A stretch of 5,239 bases of DNA from Bacteroidota bacterium (lineage in GTDB: Bacteria > Bacteroidota > Bacteroidia > Chitinophagales > Chitinophagaceae). A program made the translations under genes and the position numbers. Of the stretch, positions 1 to 5,239 are shown in pieces (position 1 is the first letter of the stretch; every line of letters starts with the position of its first letter). The stretch is from positions 1 to 5,239 of the forward strand of contig JAEWWO010000202.1 in NCBI GenBank assembly GCA_023396345.1, in the 5' to 3' direction. The notes under the pieces are model-generated. The model had not been told where the DNA came from, ran no database searches, and saw only the letters and a program-made list of their open reading frames with translations.

Positions 1-168
1 CTTGTCATTTATGGTATACTGCCATTCACCGCAACTTACAGATATTTGAGAAATGTTTTCAGGATGAAATAATCTACTATCTATTTTATTATTTGGAAAT
101 ATAAAATACACAAAAATCAATATTAAAAAGAATGCCAATATCAAATAACGTTTTGTTGACTCTTTCAT
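1..168 (-). CDS. Partial N-terminus of a membrane-anchored hypothetical protein
   Basis: An open frame of 56 codons runs from an ATG at 166-168 (reading leftwards) to the window edge with no stop, so only the N-terminus is present. It begins MKESTKRY, followed by a strongly hydrophobic segment at about residues 9-28 (LILAFFLILIFVYFIF within it). This is one transmembrane helix or uncleaved signal anchor with positive charges on the N-terminal side. A polar region follows, containing SVSCGEWQYTI at about residues 43-53. The expected topology is a short cytoplasmic tail, one helix and an extracytoplasmic domain. I do not recognise the family. No Shine-Dalgarno sequence precedes the ATG; the leader is A-rich, as is usual in Bacteroidota. 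A competing plus-strand frame is open from position 3 to a stop at 102-104, but it lacks a visible start and reads less like protein. The minus-strand reading is preferred, not proven. Confidence 0.6.
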   Translation of the reverse strand, partial: MKESTKRYLILAFFLILIFVYFIFPNNKIDSRLFHPENISQISVSCGEWQYTINDK

Positions 169-206
169 CTGTTTATTTTTTAATTACTCGCATAATATTT
201 CCTGCG

Positions 207-240
207 TGTCAGGTGCTATCACCTGACATTATTATTTTTT
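207..240 (+). terminator. Perfect 9-bp stem-loop with T-rich tail: terminator or operator dyad
   Basis: TGTCAGGTG (207-215) and CACCTGACA (220-228) are perfect reverse complements around the 4-nt loop CTAT. Positions 229-240 are T-rich (TTATTATTTTTT). On the plus strand this has the form of an intrinsic terminator. However, the flanking genes I favour are both on the minus strand, and in that direction the stem is not followed by a T tract. It would terminate a plus-strand transcript only if one enters from the left, for example the weak frame ending at 104 or an antisense RNA. The alternative is a protein-binding dyad: it ends 38 bp upstream of the ATG of the minus-strand gene at 1-168, a normal place for an operator. 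The structure is certain; its role is not. Confidence 0.45.
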
Positions 241-409
241 CATTGTTAAACTTCACTTTCCATTTGCTCTGGTAAATTTAAGATATTATAAGATGATGTT
301 GAAAATGTTTTTTAACTATGCATACATGAAAGAGTTCACGCACGAGCGGTAAAGGAACTCAACAAATAAACAACTAAACAAACAGATGCTCTCTATCCAT
401 TTGAAAATT

Positions 410-441
410 ATCACATTATCACATTTACAAATCATCACATT
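410..441. repeat. Small 8-bp tandem-type repeat (ATCACATT)
   Basis: ATCACATT occurs exactly at 410-417, 418-425 and 434-441. The 8-nt interval 426-433 is in register but diverged, so the block reads as four 8-bp units with one degenerate. It lies immediately downstream of the permease and runs into its stop codon (TAA at 442-440 on the minus strand). No function is evident. It may be a simple-sequence expansion. The rest of the noncoding stretch 169-439 shows no RNA gene or further coding region that I can support. Confidence 0.55.
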
Positions 442-1522
442 ACTCTCCTGTTACATCAAACGCATCGCGCAATCCGTTTCCAAGCAAATTGAAAGCAAGC
501 ACCAGAATCATGATGGCAAAACCCGGAGCCAGTGCCAGCATAGGATTGTCGGTTATAATAAAATTGTAATTCTCTTTAATCATCAGTCCCCAACTCGGCT
601 GCGGTGGTTGCACGCCTACGCCTAAGAAACTTAAACCCGCTTCTATCACAATGGCAGAAGCAAAATTGCTGGCTGCCAAAACTAAAATAGGCCCGAGAAT
701 ATTGGGTAAAATATGACGAAGAATAATACGTAGATTGCTGTAGCCCAATACTTTTCCGGCTTCTACGTATTCCAGTTTTCTTATTGCCATCACCTGTCCG
801 CGTACCAGACGGGCAACACTTACCCAAAGCGTAAAACCAACAGCTACAAATACCTGCCAGAAACCTTTTCCCAAAATAAACGTAATAGCAAACACCAACA
901 ATAACGTAGGGATAGACCACACCACATTCACAAACCACATAACGGCATTGTCTGTACCGCCTCTGAAATATCCCGCAAGCGAACCGAGTAAAATACCCAG
1001 CGTGAGCGATATCATCACTGCAATTAATCCCACACTCAGACTTACACGCGTGCCCACAATCAAGCGGCTGAGAATATCTCTTCCAAATTTATCCGTACCA
1101 AAATAAAACTTCTGATTAACCACAGGAGTTTCATCTAATTGCTCTCTGACAAAGGCTGTTCTCTCATACACATCTGTATCAATAAAACGATTGACAATTA
1201 AGCTGTCGCCCTGCCACTGATAATCTTTTATCGGCATCATAGTAAAATCTTCGGGCTTGCCATTGATTAATCGTTGAAAGAAATTGACTTTGGCAGCACG
1301 CACATTATTTTTCACTCGTACAAAGTCTGATTGAAATCCGGGTTTCTGATTTGCCACTTCGGGTATCATTCTATTGGCGTACGGTGTAGAGTCCGGAGCA
1401 ATGTAGTAAGCAAACAATGCGAGAAAGCAGGATATAAAAATAACAACGAGACCGGCAACTGCCAGTTTGTTTTTCTTTAATTTATTCCATACCTGTATAA
1501 CACCGGTGTATTTATTTTCCAC
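440..1522 (-). CDS. ABC transporter permease, DppC/OppC type (dipeptide/oligopeptide/nickel family)
   Basis: This is an inner-membrane permease subunit of a peptide-type ABC importer (BPD_transp_1 fold). It would pair with a DppB/OppB-like permease, two ATPases and a substrate-binding protein, none of which is in the window. Family signatures are clear: an N-terminal membrane helix at about residues 20-41, GTDKFGRDILSRL at 142-154, membrane helices at roughly 158-184, 196-218, 220-238, 275-298 and 329-349, the EAA loop that docks the ATPase at about 251-274 (EYVEAGKVLGYSNLRIILRH inside it), GLSFLGVGVQPPQPSWG at 296-312, and LLGNGLRDAFDV near the C-terminus. At 360 residues it is longer than the roughly 300 of E. 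coli DppC. The excess is an extracytoplasmic insertion between helix 1 and the GTDKFGRD motif (about 42-140). The start is a GTG at 1522; an in-frame stop lies upstream and no in-frame ATG intervenes. The substrate cannot be told from the permease. Confidence 0.93.
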   Translation of the reverse strand: MENKYTGVIQVWNKLKKNKLAVAGLVVIFISCFLALFAYYIAPDSTPYANRMIPEVANQKPGFQSDFVRVKNNVRAAKVNFFQRLINGKPEDFTMMPIKDYQWQGDSLIVNRFIDTDVYERTAFVREQLDETPVVNQKFYFGTDKFGRDILSRLIVGTRVSLSVGLIAVMISLTLGILLGSLAGYFRGGTDNAVMWFVNVVWSIPTLLLVFAITFILGKGFWQVFVAVGFTLWVSVARLVRGQVMAIRKLEYVEAGKVLGYSNLRIILRHILPNILGPILVLAASNFASAIVIEAGLSFLGVGVQPPQPSWGLMIKENYNFIITDNPMLALAPGFAIMILVLAFNLLGNGLRDAFDVTGE

Positions 1523-1653
1523 GCAATGAAGATAAAATAAACATTCAAATTTTTTTTATTTTTTAAAAACAGAAATTATTTTTATCAGACACATAAAAAT
1601 ATTCAGCCGAAAAACAATATGCCGTGTTGTATGATTATACACGATTCTATTTG

Positions 1654-1661
1654 TATTTTTG
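1654..1661 (+). promoter_or_regulatory. Candidate Bacteroidota -7 promoter element
   Basis: TATTTTTG is an exact match to the Bacteroidota -7 consensus TAnnTTTG and lies 17 bp upstream of the phosphatase ATG at 1679, implying a very short leader. The -33 element (TTTG) is not convincing: the nearest candidate is TTG at 1627-1629, about 24 bp upstream, slightly longer than the usual spacing of about 19-21 bp. The short dyad TGTAT-GATT-ATACA at 1628-1641 would overlap the -33 region and could be a binding site. The rest of the 156-bp divergent spacer (1523-1678) is very AT-rich. I see no clear promoter in it for the minus-strand permease. Confidence 0.4.
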
Positions 1662-1678
1662 ATTGATAAATATATTTT

Positions 1679-2497
1679 ATGCGGATAAAAAAATACTGGT
1701 TAATGATTGTGGTACTCTTGTCAGGATGCACAGTAACCAAAAATTATTATACAACTACTCAGGAAATAAAAACCGACGATGGGCTGATTACAAACGGTAA
1801 ACTGTACTCATCCTTATTTATACAACGTGCTGCAGAGTACAAGGCGCTTTGCTTTCAGGCGTACAACACAGCGACTGACCGACTGGAAGAAATTACAAAA
1901 AATAACCGTTACACTAAACCGCTTGCGGTGGTTACAGATATAGACGAAACAGTTTTAGACAATTCTCCCAACTCAGTACATCAGGCTTTTGCCGGAAAAG
2001 ATTTTGAACCCAAAGCATGGGAAGAGTGGACAATACGTGCAGATGCAGATACCATCAGCGGCGCAAAAACATTTTTTGATTTTGCCAAATCAAAAGGTGT
2101 GGAAGTATTTTACGTAACCAACAGAAATGAAAATGAAAGAGCAGCTACCTTAAAAAATCTGCAACGCTTTAATTTTCCCTTTGCCGACGATGAACATTTA
2201 TTGTTGAGAACAACTACTTCAGGCAAGGCCGAAAGAAGAAGTAAAATAAGCCAGACCCATGAAATAGTGCTGCTTTGCGGCGACAACCTTTCTGATTTTT
2301 CAGAAATGTTCGATAAGAATACGGAAGAAAAAAGAACAACTGGCGTAAGAAATAATGCGGCTTTGTTTGGCAATAAATTTATCGTGCTGCCCAATCCCAA
2401 TTACGGCGACTGGGAAAGCTCTATATTTGAATACAACCATCAACTTACACCGAAGCAAAAAGCAGAAATAATCCGCACAAAACTTAAAACTTATTAA
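1679..2497 (+). CDS. Lipoprotein e(P4)-type acid phosphatase / 5'-nucleotidase (HAD superfamily, class C)
   Basis: This is a probable lipid-anchored phosphomonoesterase outside the cytoplasm that removes phosphate from nucleotides or other small phosphate esters. The 272-residue length suits the family. The N-terminus is a lipoprotein signal with lipobox LSGC, putting the modified cysteine at residue 17. HAD motif I is VVTDIDETVLDNS (84-96), with the expected nucleophile Asp87 and acid/base Asp89. Motif II is FYVTNRN (144-150) with Thr147. Lys183 in SGKAERR fits motif III, and GDNLSDF (201-207) is motif IV with Asp202 and Asp206 for Mg2+. The PNPNYGDWE stretch (239-247) is also typical of e(P4) proteins. 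The nearest upstream in-frame stop is at 1667-1669, so ATG 1679 is the start. Its stop is followed 2 bp later by the next gene, so the two form an operon. In Haemophilus, e(P4) acts in NAD/NMN scavenging and was linked to haem uptake; that role is not shown here. Confidence 0.92.
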   Translation: MRIKKYWLMIVVLLSGCTVTKNYYTTTQEIKTDDGLITNGKLYSSLFIQRAAEYKALCFQAYNTATDRLEEITKNNRYTKPLAVVTDIDETVLDNSPNSVHQAFAGKDFEPKAWEEWTIRADADTISGAKTFFDFAKSKGVEVFYVTNRNENERAATLKNLQRFNFPFADDEHLLLRTTTSGKAERRSKISQTHEIVLLCGDNLSDFSEMFDKNTEEKRTTGVRNNAALFGNKFIVLPNPNYGDWESSIFEYNHQLTPKQKAEIIRTKLKTY

Positions 2498-2499
2498 TC

Positions 2500-3108
2500 A
2501 TGTATCTGGAACTACATCCCGACAATCCGAATCCGAGAAATGTAAAAACTATTATAGAATGTTTGCAGGACGGCGGCGTTATCATCTACCCCACTGATAC
2601 TATTTACGGATTGGGCTGCGATATATTTAACAATAAAGCAGTGGAACGTATTGCTAAAATAAAGAATGTTGATTTTAAAAAAATTCATTTGTCCTTTATC
2701 TGTGCCGACTTGAGCGATCTGAGCAAATACACCAAATCTATTTCCACTCCTTTGTACAGAATATTAAAACAATACCTGCCCGGACCATTTACTTTTATTC
2801 TTTCTGCCAGCAAAGAAGTACCTAAAATTTTACAGAATAAAAAAAGCACGATAGGATTAAGAATTCCTGATAACAATATTTGCAATACACTTGTAAACGA
2901 GCTGGGAAGACCTATACTGTCCACATCATTACCTGGCGAAATGGTAGAAGAATACACCAATCCCGAACTGATGTACGAAAACTTTAAAAACCTTGTAGAT
3001 ATTGTGGTTGACGGTGGTGCGGGCGGCATGATACCTTCTACAATTGTTGACTGCACTACAGACAATTACGAAATCATCCGTCAGGGTAAAGGCGACTTTG
3101 AAGAATAA
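2500..3108 (+). CDS. YciO-like protein of the YrdC/Sua5/TsaC family
   Basis: This is a 202-residue cytosolic YrdC-fold protein. Relatives TsaC/Sua5 make threonylcarbamoyl-AMP for the t6A modification of tRNA. The sequence is closest to YciO as I remember E. coli YciO: the N-terminus LHPDNPNPRN, GGVIIYPTDTIYGLGC at 25-40, LPGPFTFIL at 93-101, TIGLRIP at 117-123, LSTSL at 140-144, VDGGAGGMIPSTIVD at 170-184 and IIRQGKGD at 192-199. The loop that in TsaC/Sua5 carries KxR reads KIKN at 53-56, so the arginine is replaced. The SxN motif (for example TSAN) reads STSL, without the asparagine. It may therefore not be the main t6A enzyme, although automatic annotation will probably call it L-threonylcarbamoyladenylate synthase. 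It starts 2 bp after the phosphatase stop codon and probably shares its transcript. The protein is full length with no visible damage. Confidence 0.9.
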   Translation: MYLELHPDNPNPRNVKTIIECLQDGGVIIYPTDTIYGLGCDIFNNKAVERIAKIKNVDFKKIHLSFICADLSDLSKYTKSISTPLYRILKQYLPGPFTFILSASKEVPKILQNKKSTIGLRIPDNNICNTLVNELGRPILSTSLPGEMVEEYTNPELMYENFKNLVDIVVDGGAGGMIPSTIVDCTTDNYEIIRQGKGDFEE

Positions 3109-3147
3109 AATAAGGTTAATTCTTTATATGCACTTTCAGCTCGCCTT
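3089..3147. terminator. Nested inverted repeats across convergent gene ends, possible shared terminator
   Basis: AAGGCGA (3089-3095) is complementary to TCGCCTT (3141-3147). Inside them AAGAAT (3101-3106) pairs with ATTCTT (3119-3124). The element spans both stop codons of two convergent genes whose coding sequences are only 7 bp apart, so any terminator must lie within coding sequence. There is no clean T tract, and the long outer loop weakens the case. This is a weak candidate. Confidence 0.2.
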
Positions 3148-4141
3148 CCATCACCACATGTTTTTCTTCTTTTGAGAATTCTTTTCCGTCAATAATATCA
3201 AACAGCATTTCTGCGGCAAGCTTTGCCTGCTCGTAAGGGAACTGTTCAATGGAAGCTACAGGTTTAGCTTCTATTATATATTGGGTAATGGGCAAATTGG
3301 CATAACTGATGAAAGCTATGTCTTTATTAATTTTCAGCTTAGTGTTCAGCCGCACATATTGTATAGCATCCAACGCCACATAATCGTTAAAAGCAACGAT
3401 TGCGGTAGGTTTATTTTTTTGAGATAAAATTTCTTTCATTGCCTTCCATGTACTTTCTTTTGTAAGATCTGTACTTGCAAACAAGGATGCATCGGTTTTT
3501 ACTCTCTTCTTACTTAATCCTTCCATAAAACCACGCATACGCTCCGTGCTAGCACGCATAGACATAGGACCTTTTATCAATCCTATATTTTTATGTCCTT
3601 TTTCCCATAAATAATTTATTATTTGCTGAGAAGCTACATACAAATCGCAGGAAACAGAATAAGCATCTGCATCCTTAGGAATACGATCAAAAAACACTAC
3701 TGGGATTCCTCTTTTTTCAAACTCTTTAAAATGATTAATATTCATGGTGTTCTTAGAAAGAGAAACCAGCAGTCCGTCTATTCTGTTTTTAAGAAAATGA
3801 TCAAGCAAATCTTTTTCTCTTTGCAGCTTATCGTGACTTTGAGCAAAGAATACATTGTACCCTTTTTCAAGCGCAACATCTTCTATGCCACTGATAGCCT
3901 GAGAAAAAAAACTCTCTCTGATTTCCGGAAGAATAACACCCAGACTAAAACTCTTGCCGGTCTTAAAATTCACGGCTGCAAAGTTTTTCTGATAATTATT
4001 TTCTTCTGCAAACTGCTGTATCCGTTTTCTTGTATCTGCACTGATACTGGCATGATCATTCAGCGCACGCGAAACCGTGGATACTGATACATTCAATGCT
4101 TTTGCAATTTCTTTTATGGTAATTGTTTTCTCGGGACTCAT
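3116..4141 (-). CDS. LacI/GalR-family transcriptional regulator
   Basis: This is a DNA-binding regulator with an N-terminal LacI helix-turn-helix and a periplasmic-binding-protein-like effector domain. It has 341 residues, the usual length. The HTH covers about residues 7-28 (TIKEIAKALNVSVSTVSRAL), followed by NDHASISADTRKRI and the hinge region. The sensor domain runs from about residue 64, with the start GKSFSLGVILPEIRESFFSQ, an IDGLLVSLS strand at 121-129, FDRIPKD at 151-157 and FNDYVALDAI at 251-260. The hinge reads NYQKNFAAVNFKTGKS, where many LacI proteins have YxPN, so the usual proline is absent. I recall this as normal for a Bacteroidota subgroup. The start is ATG 4141. The gene is divergent from the exported carboxypeptidase across 82 bp and convergent with the YciO-like gene. 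The ligand, probably a sugar or other small metabolite by family analogy, cannot be read from the sequence. Confidence 0.93.
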   Translation of the reverse strand: MSPEKTITIKEIAKALNVSVSTVSRALNDHASISADTRKRIQQFAEENNYQKNFAAVNFKTGKSFSLGVILPEIRESFFSQAISGIEDVALEKGYNVFFAQSHDKLQREKDLLDHFLKNRIDGLLVSLSKNTMNINHFKEFEKRGIPVVFFDRIPKDADAYSVSCDLYVASQQIINYLWEKGHKNIGLIKGPMSMRASTERMRGFMEGLSKKRVKTDASLFASTDLTKESTWKAMKEILSQKNKPTAIVAFNDYVALDAIQYVRLNTKLKINKDIAFISYANLPITQYIIEAKPVASIEQFPYEQAKLAAEMLFDIIDGKEFSKEEKHVVMEGELKVHIKN

Positions 4142-4193
4142 ATTTTTAGTGGCTTAAATAGCAAGTTATTACTTTTTTTTCAATTTTGTTTGA

Positions 4194-4203
4194 ATGATAT
4201 CAT
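4194..4203. promoter_or_regulatory. Candidate operator palindrome in the divergent spacer
   Basis: ATGATATCAT is a perfect 10-bp palindrome lying about midway to the right in the 82-bp spacer between the LacI-type regulator and the LD-carboxypeptidase gene. LacI-family proteins bind palindromes as dimers and often autoregulate, so this is a reasonable candidate site. The dyad does not extend with perfect symmetry, and it lacks the central CG common in LacI-family operators. A near-match to the Bacteroidota -7 element (CAATTTTG, 4181-4188) sits just upstream and could belong to the plus-strand gene. Confidence 0.25.
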
Positions 4204-4224
4204 CAATTTATTTATTTTCACTTT

Positions 4225-4977
4225 GTGAACAGAAAATCATTCATAAAATCTACAGGAGGTTTAGTAGGTGCAACGCTGCTTCCTGCAATTTCATTCAGTA
4301 AAAATAAAGAGAACCATTCGCCAAAAATTCCACGCGGACTTAAACCCGGCGACACCATTGGCATTACCTGCCCTTCAGGATTTATGACCCGCCAGGAAAT
4401 GTTGCCTGCGTTTCAGCAAATTCAAAGTTGGGGATTCAGAATTATTACAGGAAAAACCGTTGATGCAAGAGACGGCACTTTTGGCGGCACAGACGAAGAA
4501 CGTACGCAGGACCTACAGTTCATGCTGGACAATCCGGATATTCACGCCATTATGTGTGGAAGAGGCGGATACGGCGCTGTGAGAATTATTGATAAAATTG
4601 ATTTTTCAAAATTTATTAAAAATCCTAAGTGGATTATAGGTTTCAGCGATGCTACCGTGTTGCATACACACATTAATTCTAAATACAATATTGCAAGTAT
4701 TCATTCCAAAATGCTAAACAGTTTTCCTGCCAATTTTGAAACGGCAATGCCTGTACAGCAGGATACTATTTTGTCAATAAGAGATGCGCTGATGCATATA
4801 AAAAAAATGGATTACACAGCGCCTTTCAATCAGTATAATAAAACGGGAGAAGCTACGGGAGAATTAATAGGCGGCAACCTGCGCACAATCGAAAACTTAT
4901 CGGGCACTTCATCGGAAATTGAAACAGAGGGCAGAATCCTTTTCTGGAAGAAACGGGTGAATATCTTTATAACATAG
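4225..4977 (+). CDS. Exported LD-carboxypeptidase (peptidase S66), N-terminal part, frameshifted
   Basis: The family hydrolyses L,D bonds in murein tripeptide/tetrapeptide recycling (LdcA) or inactivates microcin C (MccF). The N-terminus MNRKSFIKSTGGLVGATLLPA is a signal sequence of Tat-like form with RK instead of RR, so export is likely. The domain begins at about residue 38 (GLKPGDTIGITCPSG). GGTDEERTQDLQ (87-98), MCGRGGYGAVR (110-120) and IIGFSDATVLH (137-147) follow, with Ser141 as the nucleophile by alignment with E. coli LdcA Ser106. GELIGGNLRTIENLSGT (212-228) is also family-typical. From about residue 241 the frame goes wrong and ends WKKRVNIFIT, because the true continuation lies in another frame (4944 onward). 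As read, the product lacks the catalytic Glu and His. The start is GTG; an in-frame stop lies at 4195-4197 and no ATG is available before residue 54. Confidence 0.88.
   Translation: MNRKSFIKSTGGLVGATLLPAISFSKNKENHSPKIPRGLKPGDTIGITCPSGFMTRQEMLPAFQQIQSWGFRIITGKTVDARDGTFGGTDEERTQDLQFMLDNPDIHAIMCGRGGYGAVRIIDKIDFSKFIKNPKWIIGFSDATVLHTHINSKYNIASIHSKMLNSFPANFETAMPVQQDTILSIRDALMHIKKMDYTAPFNQYNKTGEATGELIGGNLRTIENLSGTSSEIETEGRILFWKKRVNIFIT
4940..4943 (+). other. Frameshift site (one T missing) in the LD-carboxypeptidase gene
   Basis: Four Ts stand where five would keep the frame. Adding one T turns RILFWKKRV into RILFLEETGEYLYNIDRMMW, the family's expected sequence, and keeps the frame open to the window edge. 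The run lies in CCTTTTCTGG. The shift could be a real mutation or a homopolymer sequencing error. The heptamer CCTTTTC does not fit the X XXY YYZ slippery pattern, so programmed frameshifting is unlikely. Confidence 0.85.
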
Positions 4978-5239
4978 ACAGAATGATGTGGAATCTGAAA
5001 CGTGCCGGCAAACTAAGCAAACTCAAAGGTTTGATTATTGGCGGATTTAAAATAAAACAACAATCAAACTACGAAGATGAGATGAACAAAACTGTTCAGG
5101 AAGTAATTGTAGAAAAAGTAAAAGAATATAATTATCCGGTTTGTTTTGACTTTCCTGTCGGTCATCAAATCGATAACTTTGCGCTGAAGTGTGGTGTTAA
5201 ACACCGGCTTACCGTAACACAGACAGGTACCACACTCAA
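4944..5239 (+). CDS. LD-carboxypeptidase (peptidase S66), C-terminal part in shifted frame, cut by the window edge
   Basis: This is the continuation of the preceding gene in the -1 frame, open for 98 codons to the edge. It begins LEETGEYLYNIDRMMWNLKR, matching the conserved segment that in E. coli LdcA holds catalytic Glu200; the equivalent here is the first Glu (residue 242 of the repaired protein). FDFPVGHQIDN supplies the catalytic His (repaired residue 314, equivalent to E. coli His270). LKGLIIGGF between them is also family-typical. Repaired, the protein reaches about 338 residues at the window edge, so the stop codon should be just outside. A gene finder ignoring the shift would start this piece at ATG 4983. 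Separate translation is unlikely to give active enzyme. Confidence 0.85.
   Translation, partial: MEETGEYLYNIDRMMWNLKRAGKLSKLKGLIIGGFKIKQQSNYEDEMNKTVQEVIVEKVKEYNYPVCFDFPVGHQIDNFALKCGVKHRLTVTQTGTTL

Noticed and set aside
3..104. Plus-strand frame open from the left edge to a stop at 102-104, which would give the 207-240 hairpin a gene to terminate
   Set aside because: It has no visible start, an unlikely composition, and competes with a longer minus-strand frame that has an ATG and a clear membrane helix. Sequence to the left would decide.
326..352. Nine-codon plus-strand reading frame (ATG to TAA, MKEFTHER), sharing ATGAAAGAGT with the start of the minus-strand gene at 168
   Set aside because: It is too short to support as a leader peptide, has no downstream plus-strand gene to regulate, and the 10-bp match is plausibly chance.
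332..360. GAGTTC/GAACTC inverted repeat downstream of the permease as a possible minus-strand terminator
   Set aside because: The stem is only 6 bp with a 17-nt loop and a very short T run after it, so it is too weak to call.
386..625. 79-codon plus-strand frame overlapping the permease C-terminus
   Set aside because: It is antisense to a well-conserved permease end and has no protein-like features, so it is a shadow.
2110..2400. Antisense frame within the phosphatase gene (similar frames at 576-938, 2685-3065 and 3623-4087)
   Set aside because: All of these overlap genes with strong family motifs on the opposite strand or in another frame.
4938..4944. Programmed -1 ribosomal frameshift at CCTTTTC
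   Set aside because: The heptamer does not fit the canonical slippery pattern, and LD-carboxypeptidases are not known to need frameshifting. A one-base indel is simpler.

Overview
The window looks like an ordinary stretch of chromosome from a member of the Bacteroidota. The evidence is AT-rich DNA, no convincing Shine-Dalgarno sequences before the genes, one good match to the Bacteroidota -7 promoter element (TAnnTTTG), and proteins of characteristic Bacteroidota type. The LacI-type regulator and the oligopeptide-type permease with a long periplasmic insertion resemble versions I associate with Chitinophagaceae and relatives. That family-level guess comes from remembered sequence resemblance, not a search.

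Layout: the left edge (1-168, minus) is the start of an unrecognised membrane-anchored protein that runs out of the window. Positions 169-439 are noncoding and hold a perfect 9-bp stem/4-nt loop dyad followed by a T-rich tract, plus a small 8-bp repeat cluster beside the permease stop codon. Positions 440-1522 (minus) encode a DppC/OppC-type ABC transporter permease with a GTG start. A 156-bp AT-rich divergent spacer with a promoter candidate follows. Two plus-strand genes then lie 2 bp apart: a class C acid phosphatase / lipoprotein e(P4)-type HAD phosphatase (1679-2497) and a YrdC-fold protein closest to YciO (2500-3108). They converge, with only 7 bp between stop codons, on a LacI-family regulator (3116-4141, minus). 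An 82-bp spacer containing a 10-bp palindrome separates that regulator from a divergent exported S66-family LD-carboxypeptidase (4225 to the right edge). The carboxypeptidase is split by a one-base frameshift at 4940-4943.

How the genes relate: the phosphatase/YciO pair is very probably co-transcribed. The LacI regulator may control itself and the carboxypeptidase through the shared spacer, but this is inference from position only. The permease stands alone here, so its partner permease, ATPases and binding protein must be elsewhere or to the left. I found no mobile element, CRISPR array, tRNA, rRNA or recognisable new multi-gene system. The best leads are the frameshifted carboxypeptidase, the YciO-type protein lacking key TsaC/Sua5 residues, and the dyad near the left edge.
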